Below are positions 53,525 to 63,104 of a DNA stretch of 64,000 nucleotides, piece by piece. Origin of the DNA: Pseudoalteromonas sp. 3D05 (GTDB taxonomy: Bacteria; Pseudomonadota; Gammaproteobacteria; Enterobacterales; Alteromonadaceae). The stretch spans positions 68,991-132,990 of the forward strand of contig NZ_PDUS01000001.1 of the NCBI RefSeq assembly GCF_002723455.1, in the 5' to 3' direction. Below the pieces are notes generated by a model. The model was not told the origin of the DNA and did no database searches. It saw only the letters and a program-made list of their open reading frames with translations. Numbering within the stretch: position 1 is the stretch's first letter; every line of letters starts with the position of its first letter. The position numbers and the translations under genes are program-made.

Positions 53525-54538
53525 CTACAGGTTAGCTGCTCTTTTGTTTCGAATTAAGTTTGCTACTGGCTTTTCAAAATAAGTATACGATACAAAGGCG
53601 ATTGCTATACTTGCAACCAGAGAAATAAATAACTTGCTCTCGACTGACACAGCCAGGTTATTGACCAATAAAATAACTGGCATATGCAGTAAGTATAATG
53701 AATATGAAATCTTACCTAATAAATCACCTACCCTATTAGCTAATATTCGATTGTTATCCGGTACTAAAAATACAATGGCAAAAAACACACTCGCCATTAC
53801 AAAAAGTACTTCATAGCTCAGCCACATTCTGTATTTGGCATCACTCGTTACGGGTGAAAAAGCAGGGTAAAGTAAAGGGATTAAGCAAAGTGTTATTACA
53901 AAGCCATGGCTTTTCAAGTAATTAGGGATTGTTAACGTTGAATAATTTAGCCCCAAAATAACACCTATAAAAAAGTAAGGTAAGCTCCTAATGGTGTTGA
54001 ATACATTGTAAGGGATGCTATTAACCTCACCACTTATTCTGGGAAAATTAGTCAAAAATAATAAAATCATGACTGCAATGATAACAATATAAATATACCC
54101 CTGCCGATTTTTAGCAAGCATCCAAAATATAATAAAAACAAAATAAAAATGCACCTCAGGTGGTATTGACCACAACACACTCTCGCCATGTAAAAATAAC
54201 AGGTGGCCAATTAACACGTTGACGCCAGAAATGTCATATAGCAGAGGGAGTTCTAACAAGGTAAAAATATAAGAGCCCAATACAACCACTAAATATAATG
54301 GCACTACCCTGCCTGCACGAGCCAAAAAGTAATGCATTACGGTTGCTTTATTGAACGCTTTTTGTGAGTACAGGTGCGACATTAAAAAGCCACTTAACAT
54401 AAAAAACAGCATCACACCGTAAGCACCTGAACCACCGCCTAATGCGCCATCAAACCATTGAGTGATATCACTAAAATGGGTAATAAAAACAATAATTGCA
54501 GCGAGTCCCCGCAGTGAATTTAATTTTCTGATTTGCAA
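53525..54538 (-). CDS. Acyltransferase 3 family membrane protein
   Basis: A 337-residue integral membrane acyltransferase with about 10 helices. The family features are LNSLRGLAAIIVFITHFSDI (His21 near the start of helix 1), FFMLSGFLMSHLY and ARAGRVVPLYLVV. Members transfer acetyl or other acyl groups to surface sugars. It lies 9 bp after the end of an alpha/beta hydrolase gene on the same strand, making an operon. Confidence 0.9.
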   Translation of the reverse strand: MQIRKLNSLRGLAAIIVFITHFSDITQWFDGALGGGSGAYGVMLFFMLSGFLMSHLYSQKAFNKATVMHYFLARAGRVVPLYLVVVLGSYIFTLLELPLLYDISGVNVLIGHLLFLHGESVLWSIPPEVHFYFVFIIFWMLAKNRQGYIYIVIIAVMILLFLTNFPRISGEVNSIPYNVFNTIRSLPYFFIGVILGLNYSTLTIPNYLKSHGFVITLCLIPLLYPAFSPVTSDAKYRMWLSYEVLFVMASVFFAIVFLVPDNNRILANRVGDLLGKISYSLYLLHMPVILLVNNLAVSVESKLFISLVASIAIAFVSYTYFEKPVANLIRNKRAANL

Positions 54539-54547
54539 AACTGCTCC

Positions 54548-55237
54548 TTACTTTGCATCTTTTAGCCATTTTTTAACGGGGTCAACCCACTGCGGTATTG
54601 GAGTATAAAAAGCCCCGTGCTCTTTCGATGTACTTATCGCAATTTCAGTAAAATGTGCAACCTGTTTACTACGATCAATCAAAAACTGACAAGAACCCAC
54701 CTCATCCGAGGTTTCGTAAATTGATAAAACATTGCCGTACATTTTTAAGCTGGGTTGATTACCCACATAGCGGCCACAAGCTGCCAAAAGAATAAAGTTT
54801 ACCTTCTCATTTGCTAACAAATTTGATGCCTCGATAGTAATCGCACCACCACGAGAAAAGCCAATCAGTGAAATATTACTCGCAGAAACCCCTTGTGCGA
54901 TGAGCAAACGAACATCGTTTTCTAGTTTTTGGGCAAACGCTTTAGGCTCGGTATTTTTAGCCCTGTGATATGCAATCAGATTATAATCAGCATCTGCCAA
55001 GGCTTTTTTTATCATTGGAAATTCATACTTCCCCCACCGAGCATTAACAGGTGTCGGGTTAGTGCCTTCAACAATTAGGCCATGAGAATAAAATACGTAT
55101 TTTTGCGATCTTTCTATCTTGTCAGGAAATTGCTCGTACACGTCTGCCGCAAAGAGCGATGAAGGAAAAAATACAACAAACAGTAGCCTAATACTCATCC
55201 AAAACATGGTGATAGCCGAACGGGCATCAAAAGCCAT
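54548..55237 (-). CDS. Secreted alpha/beta hydrolase
   Basis: A 229-residue protein with a signal peptide (LLFVVFFPSSLFAADV). The nucleophile elbow is SLIGFSRGGAITIE (Ser in GFSRGG). KYVFYSHGLIVEGTNPTPVN holds the oxyanion region, and a final His lies in KEHGAFY. An ATG 13 codons in (MSIRLLF) may be the true start. The substrate is unknown. The acyltransferase gene follows 9 bp after it, so the pair might add and remove acyl groups on the same envelope molecule; this is a guess. Confidence 0.82.
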   Translation of the reverse strand: MAFDARSAITMFWMSIRLLFVVFFPSSLFAADVYEQFPDKIERSQKYVFYSHGLIVEGTNPTPVNARWGKYEFPMIKKALADADYNLIAYHRAKNTEPKAFAQKLENDVRLLIAQGVSASNISLIGFSRGGAITIEASNLLANEKVNFILLAACGRYVGNQPSLKMYGNVLSIYETSDEVGSCQFLIDRSKQVAHFTEIAISTSKEHGAFYTPIPQWVDPVKKWLKDAK

Positions 55238-55615
55238 AAAAACACACTCTGAAATTTATAAAATTAATTATAAAACAATACCCTAACCAAGCTTTTTTAC
55301 CAATAGGCGATTACTACCTAATTACTTATTTGCAAATTTGGCTCTGAACTCAATAACACGGTCCTTACCTTCATCTTTATTGCGCCAGCAAAGTGCAACA
55401 ACATAAAAAGTTTCACCGTTTTAGTGCTTCTGTTGTTTGATGATTATTTAAAATAAAATAAACCATTGATTTTAAAATAGTAAAATTAACTTGTCGGCTG
55501 GCATGGATCTTTCATTGGTAATGATAAGTCTTTTTAAAAATTTTAATTTTTAAAAAGTAGGTAGCTAGGCTACATAACATGCGAAATTACACCTCTTCTA
55601 CAGGGAGCACGAGCT
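55238..55615. other. AT-rich gap before the small overlapping genes
   Basis: A 378-bp gap. It contains a perfect 13-bp A/T-only inverted repeat (55530-55542 with 55545-55557). No gene is visible and no other clear site was found. It presumably holds the promoter for the genes from 55616 on. Confidence 0.5.
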
Positions 55616-55735
55616 ATGACCAATTTTTACCACACTCTGTATCTATTATGGCGCTTAGATATAAGCGTTTGGCATGTACATGAGGCAAACGATACACATA
55701 CAACAGCTGAAAAGGAGCGTCGATATGTTAAATAA
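55616..55735 (+). CDS. Very small protein (39 residues) overlapping the next gene
   Basis: ATG at 55616 follows AGGGAG by eight bases. The product begins MTNFYHTLYLLWRLDISVWH, has an aromatic amphipathic first half and a charged end (AEKERRYVK). The stop lies 11 bp inside the next gene, whose ribosome site (AAAGGAG) is within this frame, so the two look translationally coupled. I do not recognise it. The good ribosome site and coupling are the reasons to accept it. Confidence 0.55.
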   Translation: MTNFYHTLYLLWRLDISVWHVHEANDTHTTAEKERRYVK

Positions 55736-55955
55736 CGCCCCTCATCTGGATGAAGTGCTGCAAAAACTCAGTGGTTATCAACTAACGATTACTGAAGCGG
55801 CAGAGCAGTATGATTTACCAAAACGTGTCATTTATAAAGCTTTACGCCAACAACAAGCTAAAAATACCAAACAAAAAGCGTACTTAATCGCAGTACAAAA
55901 GCGTTTACAGCAAACATTGCAAACTGTAGAACTAGAATTAGCTAATTTAAATTGA
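55725..55955 (+). CDS. Small helix-turn-helix protein (76 residues)
   Basis: A 76-residue protein from ATG 55725, preceded by AAAGGAG. The middle (LTITEAAEQYDLPKRVIYKA) fits a helix-turn-helix of the type that ends in KRVIYKALR, followed by a basic, Gln-rich helix that may form a coiled coil. It may be a small DNA-binding regulator. It lies 56 bp before astB in the same direction. Confidence 0.72.
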   Translation: MLNNAPHLDEVLQKLSGYQLTITEAAEQYDLPKRVIYKALRQQQAKNTKQKAYLIAVQKRLQQTLQTVELELANLN

Positions 55956-56011
55956 TCAAAAACGTATAAATTTCACTATAGTTATACAAAACCTAAAAAT
56001 GTTGTCTCATA

Positions 56012-57355
56012 ATGATTAAAGCAGTAGAAGTAAACTTCGATGGCCTTGTAGGCCCGACTCACAATTACGCAGGATTATCATACGGAAACGTCGCATCACT
56101 AAATAATGCGACAAGCTATTCCAATCCTAAAGAGGCGGTACTTCAAGGTCTCGCTAAAATGAAAGCCATGCATGACTTAGGCTTAACCCAAGGTGTGTTC
56201 GCTCCTCATGCAAGGCCCGACGTAGATGTTTTACGCCACCTCGGTTTTAGTGGTAGCGATACAGATGTAATAACCAAAGCCTTTAAGGTTGACCCAATTC
56301 TGCTGCGCGCGTGCTATTCAGCGTCAGCGATGTGGACTGCAAATGCTGCAACCGTTTCTCCCTCAGCTGATACACTTGATGGCAAGGTTCACTTTACTGC
56401 CGCAAATTTAAACAATAAATTTCATCGTTCTCTAGAGCCTGCAACGACTACGCGTTTATTAAAAGCTATGTTCAATAATGACACTTACTTTAGTCATCAC
56501 ACTCATCTTCCTGAACAAGGTTTTTTTGGTGATGAAGGCGCAGCAAACCACACTCGATTAGCGGATGATCATGCCAGCACAGGGCTTGAAATGTTTGTAT
56601 ATGGCGCCAGCGCCTTTAATAGCGCGTTACCAAAACCCGCCAAGTTTCCAGCACGTCAAACCCTTGAGGCCTCACAAGCTATCTGCCGGTTACATGAATT
56701 AAAGCCCACCAGCCAAATTTTGCTACAGCAAAACCCAGATGTAATCGATCAAGGTGTGTTCCATAATGATGTTATTGCCGTGGGTAACGCAAATGTCCTG
56801 CTGTGTCATGAACAAGCCTTTATTAATCAGCCGCAAGCTATTGAACAAATAAAGCGTGCCTATATAGGCGAAAAAACACTGCATATCATTGAGGTGCCAA
56901 CAGCTAAAGTAAGTATTCAAGACGCTGTCTCAAGCTACCTTTTTAACAGCCAGCTTGTTAGTTTAAATAATGGCAATATGATGCTAGTAGCGCCGCAAGA
57001 ATGCCAAAATAACAACGCCGTAAATACCTTTATAAATGAAATGATCGCGGCAGATAACCCTGTTAATCAGGTTCAGTTTTTTGATTTAAAGCAAAGTATG
57101 CAAAATGGAGGCGGGCCTGCGTGCTTACGGTTACGTGTTGCACTTAACCAACAAGAACTCGCAGCTGTTAACCCAGAGGTTATCTTAACAGATGATAAAT
57201 ACCTGCAGCTGTGTGCATGGGCCAACGACAACTACCGCGATAGACTGACCAGTGATGATTTTGCAGATCCGAACTTATTATTGGAAAGTCGACAAGCGCT
57301 TGACGAATTAACGCAAATATTAAAACTGGGCTCTGTATATTCATTCCAGCGTTAA
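56012..57355 (+). CDS. astB: N-succinylarginine dihydrolase
   Basis: A 447-residue enzyme of the arginine succinyltransferase pathway that converts succinylarginine to succinylornithine, CO2 and ammonia. Family phrases are clear: [20 protein letters not shown] at the start, [23 protein letters not shown], and the nucleophile Cys in [15 protein letters not shown] (about residue 371). The other ast genes (astA, astC, astD) are not in the window, so it is an isolated copy here. Confidence 0.96.
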   Translation: MIKAVEVNFDGLVGPTHNYAGLSYGNVASLNNATSYSNPKEAVLQGLAKMKAMHDLGLTQGVFAPHARPDVDVLRHLGFSGSDTDVITKAFKVDPILLRACYSASAMWTANAATVSPSADTLDGKVHFTAANLNNKFHRSLEPATTTRLLKAMFNNDTYFSHHTHLPEQGFFGDEGAANHTRLADDHASTGLEMFVYGASAFNSALPKPAKFPARQTLEASQAICRLHELKPTSQILLQQNPDVIDQGVFHNDVIAVGNANVLLCHEQAFINQPQAIEQIKRAYIGEKTLHIIEVPTAKVSIQDAVSSYLFNSQLVSLNNGNMMLVAPQECQNNNAVNTFINEMIAADNPVNQVQFFDLKQSMQNGGGPACLRLRVALNQQELAAVNPEVILTDDKYLQLCAWANDNYRDRLTSDDFADPNLLLESRQALDELTQILKLGSVYSFQR

Positions 57356-57438
57356 CTTGTACTGAGTATTGATTTTAACGCTCTATCTAGGACTATCGCT
57401 GTTAGTAATAAGTAACTTACAGCGATATAAAAAGGTTT

Positions 57439-58192
57439 TTAGCAGTAATCATTACGATTTTGTAATGTTATAAGCCATTCATATAAGCCATTTTCATAGC
57501 GTTTTAAACGTTGTTGGTGCTTATTTGTAAGCGTATAGAAAGGCGCCACACAAATAAACTTCTCACCCGTAATAATCACACCTTTTATGCCACATATTGA
57601 ATAAGGACGAATATGGTTAATTTGTTTAGCCGAAAAATAATTCGCTCGCTTAAAAATAGAAAGCGTATGAACACCATGCTTACATATAGTGAGTGTTTTC
57701 TTGCCATTACCAAGCAATACAACAATAACCGCTGTCACTAACACAGTTAAACTATAGGTTAGTATGTTCAGCCAACCATCAGGGCTGATTAGGTTAGCCA
57801 ATAATATTAAGGCGTGTTGACCTTTCGTGATTAATTTTGCAGCAGTATGTTTGGTATTTAGGCAAGGCAGCGCCTATGCAGTGTGGTTGTTCCCCATAAA
57901 TAGGCGATAACGCAGTATAAATGCCAAACATGCGCTGCCCAAAGGGTTCTTCCTAGGGGCGATTGACTCTTTGTTACCTACATGGATGTAGGTAAGGGGC
58001 GCTAGCAGGACGCGGTAGCTTTGCTCGGTTTTTACTTAGCCCGCTAGGTTACAAACCTCGCGCCGCGATTAAATCGCCCCTAGGTTGAACAAATTTCAAT
58101 CCACAAAGGTCAACACGCCCTAATAAATTGATGAGTACTAACGTCATTAATGTGTTTACTTCACCTTGTTTTTCTAAATCTAAGACGTGCAT
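57439..58192 (-). pseudogene. Small membrane protein gene split by a MITE
   Basis: The reverse strand starts with ATG at 58192 (AGGA seven bases before) and reads MHVLDLEKQGEVNTLMTLVL then INLL before the MITE (57808-58122). Beyond it the same frame continues ILLANLISPDGWLNILTYSL and ends at 57439. Removing the element and one TA gives ATC AAT TTA TTA ATA TTA TTG GCT with no shift, a protein of 146 residues with two helices near the start and a cytoplasmic PH-like tail. The C-terminal 120 residues could only be made from an internal TTG. The function is not recognised. Confidence 0.82.
57808..58122 (-). repeat. MITE-like element, family 1, full-length copy E
   Basis: A 315-bp copy, nearly identical to copy A but inverted, bounded by TAAGGCGTGTTGACCTTT and AAAGGTCAACACGCCCTA. 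TA occurs at both ends and the host gene is restored when the element plus one TA is taken out, which shows a 2-bp target duplication. Its closeness to copy A indicates recent movement. Confidence 0.92.
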
Positions 58193-58449
58193 TTTTATTC
58201 CTGGTTTTATGGGGCTGGCGTTAACACCGTAAAATTACCCAACAAATGTGGAGCAAAAATGTAGAAATGGCGGATATGGTTTAAGCAATTACTAGTAATG
58301 AGTTTCATCAGCAAATATAAGTGCTAACCATTATCTAGGCCTCCAATTAAACCGACTAAATCTAATAGGTATTAATCAACCCTAATTCAAGTTGTGTTAA
58401 GTATTAACTCCTATACTGACGCCAACACTGAGAAGGAAAAGGTTAAATT

Positions 58450-59445
58450 ATGAACATCAAAACAACACTTTTAAGTAGCACTATTTTAGTTGCACTCACG
58501 GCATGTGGTGGTTCAGACAATATTGATTCGCCAACAACTCCACAATCGGCAAAATTTAACTTAGGTGTTTCCGATGCACCGGTCAGCGGGTTACGTGAGG
58601 TTAACGTTGTATTTAACTCTATCACCTTAAGACAAACTAATGGCGCAGAAGATATTACCTTTGAAACACGCCAGACAGATGACCAAACTAAACCTGAAAT
58701 GGTAAATTTGCTTGATTACACTGGCGATGATGTTTTCTCATTAATAGATGATGAAGACGTGCCAACTGGGCAATATTCATGGATCCGTGCCGATGTTATT
58801 AATGGCGATAAAAATGACCTTACTATGACCTCACACGTTGTGTATGAAGACGGAAGCATTGCACCTTTGGTTGTTAAACGTAAGGGTAACGACGGTATTG
58901 GTGAGATTCAACTTGACGGCTTTACCCTAAATCAAACTGATAATGATTTTGTACTTGAATTCGACTTGAAGAAGTCGCTTGTAAATCCACAAAACAGCGA
59001 TGAAATATTCTTAAAACCTCGCGGCGTTCGTTTAGAAAACTTAGCTGAGTCAGAAGAAATTGAAGGTACTATAAGCGACGCACTTATTGCCAACTGCGAA
59101 ACAGACAATATCGCACTGGCTGCTGAAGATGGCTCATTTGGTCATGCTGTTTACCTTTATGGCAATGATGTAGCCGAGCCACTGGATAATTACGAAGTAA
59201 CCGAAGATGAAACTCCTGCTGATGCGCCTTTAGCGACAGCCAATGTGGTATTTGATAGTGACGACAATCAATATGAGTTTGAGCTTGCCTTCATCACTGC
59301 TGGTGATTACCAATTAGCTTATACCTGTGCGGCACATATTGATGATGCTGAACTACGCGATGAGGCATTTACACTGTATCAAGTTAAACCGGTTACGGTA
59401 ACTGCGGGTGATGATCTTGACGTAACTTTTACTGTTAGTCAGTAA
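58450..59445 (+). CDS. DUF4382 lipoprotein
   Basis: A 331-residue lipoprotein. The lipobox LTAC places the lipidated Cys at about residue 19 (LVALTACGGSD). The DUF4382 domain (about 35-195) reads FNLGVSDAPVSGLREVNVVF, VNLLDYTG and GQYSWIRADV. The second part (about 200-330) is strongly acidic and beta-rich. The family's role is unknown; it is thought to be surface or periplasmic. It is a single gene with a terminator after it. Confidence 0.88.
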   Translation: MNIKTTLLSSTILVALTACGGSDNIDSPTTPQSAKFNLGVSDAPVSGLREVNVVFNSITLRQTNGAEDITFETRQTDDQTKPEMVNLLDYTGDDVFSLIDDEDVPTGQYSWIRADVINGDKNDLTMTSHVVYEDGSIAPLVVKRKGNDGIGEIQLDGFTLNQTDNDFVLEFDLKKSLVNPQNSDEIFLKPRGVRLENLAESEEIEGTISDALIANCETDNIALAAEDGSFGHAVYLYGNDVAEPLDNYEVTEDETPADAPLATANVVFDSDDNQYEFELAFITAGDYQLAYTCAAHIDDAELRDEAFTLYQVKPVTVTAGDDLDVTFTVSQ

Positions 59446-59473
59446 CAAAAAACTATTTGTCCTGTTTAGGAAG

Positions 59474-59507
59474 AAAAGCCCCTCAGTTAACGCTGGCGGG
59501 CTTTTTT
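59474..59507 (+). terminator. Rho-independent terminator after the DUF4382 gene
   Basis: AAAAGCCC pairs with GGGCTTTTTT around a 16-base middle that can add CAG/CTG pairs. Confidence 0.78.
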
Positions 59508-59918
59508 ATCTACGTTCTGGTACCTATTCGAGGTCACCGACTCTGCAATGTGCAGCGTACGTTGCGAAAATATTAAAAGCATACTTTCACGTTTTAATTT
59601 CTTTGATTATTGCTGTAACTCAGCACAATATAAAAATAAGCAAACCCCCATAGCTTCTAACTAAAGGCCACTACTTCGCATAAGCTAGCTCAAATTTAAC
59701 CATCAAATAAAAGTCGCGCGAGTATGTGGCGATAACGCAATTAAAACTATTTCATTTCACATATCCAAAGTTAGCCACTTAAATTTTTATAGTTATATTT
59801 TCTTAACATCAGCTTATTCAATTTGAGTTAATCGAAGGATGTTAGTGTGAACAACACGCTCTAATTAAAGTTAGTTAGTATCACACTCTTTTGAATATGT
59901 AATTAAGGAGAAATAAAC
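59508..59918. other. Gene-free region before the SDR gene
   Basis: About 410 bp with no convincing open frame, hairpin or repeat. A ribosome site (AAGGAG) lies at its end before the SDR start. It presumably holds the SDR promoter. Confidence 0.5.
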
Positions 59919-60599
59919 ATGGTCGAAGAAAAAATAGTACTTATTACAGGCGCTTCCAGTGGTATTGGGGAAGCTACAGCAAAAACATTAGTTGAAAATG
60001 GCCATAAAGTCATTTTAACCGCACGCAGCAAAGACAAATTAACAGCTCTTGTAGATGAGTTAGGAGCTGAAAATGCCTATGCTATTACTGCAGATGCAAC
60101 TGACTTTAATGAGCTAGAAAATGTCGTTAAAAAAGGTATAAAAAGATATGGCCGCTTGGATGTTGCTTTCGCAAATGCTGGAATGGGCGTAAGCACAGCC
60201 GGCACAGAGAATGGTGATGTAGACGAATGGCGTCAGATGCTCGATATAAATATTAATGCGTTGCTTTACACCGCAAAACTCACTTTGCCTCATTTACGTG
60301 AAACCACCGGGCACTTTATTTTAACCAGCTCTGCTGCAGGAAGGGTTACTATTCCAGGCTCAATTTACGGAGCAACCAAGTGGTTTGCTTACGGTTTTGG
60401 CCAAAACCTCGCAGAAGAGATGAAAGAGTGGCAAGGCCGCTGCACTACAATAGCGCCTGGCATGGTAAATACCCCATTTTTTGATGAAGCCAAACCAGAC
60501 AAGCTTGATCCAACCGACGTGGCGGAAGCGGTTTTATTTGCTATTGAAGCCAACCCTCGGTGTAACGTGCGCGAGTTATTTTTAATGCCAACAAACTAG
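59919..60599 (+). CDS. Short-chain dehydrogenase/reductase
   Basis: A 226-residue classical SDR. The cofactor loop TGASSGIGEATAK is at 9-21, the AFANAGMG motif near 85, the catalytic Ser in ILTSSAAGRV and the YxxxK in YGATK. The substrate is unknown; the sequence is like NADP-dependent SDRs of the YdfG type. AAGGAG precedes the ATG. A truncated MITE copy begins right after its stop codon. Confidence 0.9.
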   Translation: MVEEKIVLITGASSGIGEATAKTLVENGHKVILTARSKDKLTALVDELGAENAYAITADATDFNELENVVKKGIKRYGRLDVAFANAGMGVSTAGTENGDVDEWRQMLDININALLYTAKLTLPHLRETTGHFILTSSAAGRVTIPGSIYGATKWFAYGFGQNLAEEMKEWQGRCTTIAPGMVNTPFFDEAKPDKLDPTDVAEAVLFAIEANPRCNVRELFLMPTN

Positions 60600-60809
60600 C
60601 AGCCGTTTAATCATAGCGCGAGGTTTGTAACCTAGTCGGCTAAGTCAAAACCAAGCTATAAAGAGTCAATCGCCCCTCGACAAAACCGCCTGTTGGACAT
60701 TGATACTGTTATCTCCTATTTATGAGGAGTCATCACAGCACAGGCGTTGACTTGCCCAAGTACCAAATAGACTACTGCAAATTTAACCTTAGAAGGTCAA
60801 CAAACCCTA
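60600..60809 (+). repeat. MITE-like element, family 1, truncated copy D
   Basis: About 210 bp. The left end is missing: it begins inside the first hairpin (TTTAATCATAGCGCGAGGTT) directly after the SDR stop. The right end AAGGTCAACAAACCCTA is intact. Much diverged from copies A and E. Confidence 0.8.
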
Positions 60810-60818
60810 ATATAATTA

Positions 60819-60843
60819 GTAGATAGGCTTTAAGCCTATCTAC
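60819..60843. terminator. 12-bp inverted repeat after the SDR gene
   Basis: GTAGATAGGCTT and AAGCCTATCTAC around one base. It may serve as a transcription end for the SDR gene, but has no T tract. Confidence 0.5.
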
Positions 60844-60983
60844 CTCTTCTGCTTCATTAATTACCTCGAAATATCAATAATAAATAAGCGCTTTTTGCAA
60901 AAACCACAGTGAATAACTACTAAAAATCACGCCTTTTTGTCTATGCTATAGATTAGATACACCCAATGATAGGACATCTGTGA

Positions 60984-63056
60984 ATGGCTACAGACAATGC
61001 CAAGAGTTTGCCCACAGGCCACTATGTGACTAATGATCGATTGCATCAACTTTTTGATGCAATCGATTCTATTTCGGTGCAGGGCTATGATGAGCAAAGG
61101 CAAGTCATTTACTGGAACAAAGGCAGTGAAATACTCTACGGGTATACTCAGCAAGAGGCTATGGGCAAGAGGCTCGAAAGTTTAATTATTCCAGAACCTA
61201 TGCAAGAACCCGTTATAAAAGCTCATAGCGATTGGGTTACGCTAGGAATCGAAATCCCAGCAGCAGAACTCACGTTGAGTCATAAAGATGGCAGTGAGGT
61301 TGCGGTATTTTCAAGCCATGTAATGCTTACCAATCAATACAACGCCAAGCAAATGTATTGCATTGACATTGATTTATCCGACGTACATAAAGCACAAGCC
61401 GAAGCCACATTAAATGCCAGTATGTTACAAACAATATTTGAAGCAATACCTGACTTATTTTTTGTGTTAGATCACCATGGGACAATCACTGATTATCATG
61501 CCAGCAATAAAAATGACCTCTACATCTCACCTGAACAGTTTGTGGGTAAAAAAATGGTTGATGTGCTACCTGATAAAGTCGCGCAAATGTTTAAGCTGAA
61601 TATAGAAAAAGCGCTCACACACTACGAAATGGTCAATTTTGAATATGAATTAAGTACGCCTGATGGCACTAGTTATTATGAAGCCAGAATGCGCTTGCTG
61701 CCAAAGAAAAACCAAATCATGATGATCATTCGTGATATTACAGAGCACCATCGTTCAGCAGAGTTGATTCGCCATCAAGCGCATTTTGATAGCTTAACTG
61801 CATTGCCTAACCGTTTTTTGTCACTTGACCGGTTATCGCAAATGTTAGGCTCAGTAAAGAGCAAACATGAAAAAGTCGCAGTCTTCTTTTTAGATCTTGA
61901 TAACTTTAAAAAAGTGAACGACTCATTAGGTCATGAAGTAGGCGATAAACTTTTGATTGAAGCTGCGTGTAGGTTAAAAAATGTTTTAGAACAAAGCGAT
62001 ACTATTGGTCGATTAGGTGGTGATGAGTTTATTATTTTAATTTCTAATTTAAATGATGAAAGTAATGCCAAAGCTATCACTGAACGCTTACTCAACGCGT
62101 TTAGAAAACCTTTTAAACTAGAGGGAAGAGAATTAATTCTTACATTAAGTATTGGCATCGCTATGTCACCCAAAGATGGAACGTCAGCGTCTGAATTATT
62201 ACGTAATGCAGACACAGCGATGTATCAAGCAAAAGCACTTGGCCGAAACACCTCTTCTTTTTTTACCCCACAAATGAATACAGCTATGCAACGCCGTTTT
62301 GAAATAGAAGAGCAGATGCGTGGCGCACTTGCAAAAAGTGAATTTGAAGTTTATTACCAACCTCAGATAGATGTGCAAACTAATACGCTCGTTGGCGCAG
62401 AGGCATTACTGCGTTGGCATAACAACAAACTTGGCGCAATTACGCCAGATGAATTTATACCCATTGCTGAACAAACTGGTTTAATTATCCCTATAGGCGA
62501 GTTTGTAATGAAACAAGCTCTGCTTTTTTTAAAAAAATGGCAAGCAACTCACAAACAAGAGTATACGATGGCTGTTAATTTATCACCCTGTCAGTTTAGG
62601 GACCCTGAGCTACTCGATATGATTATTCATTCATTAAATGAAAATAATATAAATCACGAATGTTTAGAATTAGAAATCACCGAAGGTGTATTAATGAATA
62701 GCCAAGACTCTATACCTGATGCACTTAAGAGAATTGATGAGCTAGGTATAAAGTTATCAATGGATGACTTTGGTACAGGCTACTCTTCTTTAAGCTACTT
62801 ACGTCAATATTCATTCGATGTCCTCAAAATAGACCGTAGTTTTATCAGTGTCATAACGGACAATAAAGCGAATTGTAATTTAGTTAAAGCGGCTATTGCC
62901 ATGTCACATAGTCTAGAAATAGAGGTAGTCGCAGAGGGCGTCGAGACCAAGGAACAGCTCGATTTACTTAATGCGCTTGACTGCGACATCGCTCAGGGTT
63001 TTTATTTAAGTAAACCGTTACCCGCCGAGCAAATGATCGCCTTCTCACTAGAATAA
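60984..63056 (+). CDS. PAS-PAS-GGDEF-EAL cyclic-di-GMP protein
   Basis: A 690-residue cytoplasmic protein. Two PAS domains (about 20-130 and 145-255), a GGDEF domain (about 262-425) with intact GRLGGDEF at 343-349, and an EAL domain (about 437-690) with EALLRW at 473-478 and DDFGTGYSSLSYL. Both catalytic motifs look intact, so it may both make and break c-di-GMP. No membrane helices are present. It could influence curli through CsgD, as in enterics, but nothing links it directly. Confidence 0.95.
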   Translation: MATDNAKSLPTGHYVTNDRLHQLFDAIDSISVQGYDEQRQVIYWNKGSEILYGYTQQEAMGKRLESLIIPEPMQEPVIKAHSDWVTLGIEIPAAELTLSHKDGSEVAVFSSHVMLTNQYNAKQMYCIDIDLSDVHKAQAEATLNASMLQTIFEAIPDLFFVLDHHGTITDYHASNKNDLYISPEQFVGKKMVDVLPDKVAQMFKLNIEKALTHYEMVNFEYELSTPDGTSYYEARMRLLPKKNQIMMIIRDITEHHRSAELIRHQAHFDSLTALPNRFLSLDRLSQMLGSVKSKHEKVAVFFLDLDNFKKVNDSLGHEVGDKLLIEAACRLKNVLEQSDTIGRLGGDEFIILISNLNDESNAKAITERLLNAFRKPFKLEGRELILTLSIGIAMSPKDGTSASELLRNADTAMYQAKALGRNTSSFFTPQMNTAMQRRFEIEEQMRGALAKSEFEVYYQPQIDVQTNTLVGAEALLRWHNNKLGAITPDEFIPIAEQTGLIIPIGEFVMKQALLFLKKWQATHKQEYTMAVNLSPCQFRDPELLDMIIHSLNENNINHECLELEITEGVLMNSQDSIPDALKRIDELGIKLSMDDFGTGYSSLSYLRQYSFDVLKIDRSFISVITDNKANCNLVKAAIAMSHSLEIEVVAEGVETKEQLDLLNALDCDIAQGFYLSKPLPAEQMIAFSLE

Positions 63057-63104
63057 CGAAAAGTATTCTAATTACGGTTTTTTGGCTTATGTGGTTAAAG
63101 CAAA

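Noticed and set aside
55530..55557. A/T-only inverted repeat as a regulatory site
   Set aside because: Low-complexity A/T runs give such symmetry easily; no supporting context.
60984..63056. Degenerate GGDEF or EAL domain
   Set aside because: Both GGDEF and EALLRW motifs are intact, so there is no reason to call either domain inactive.
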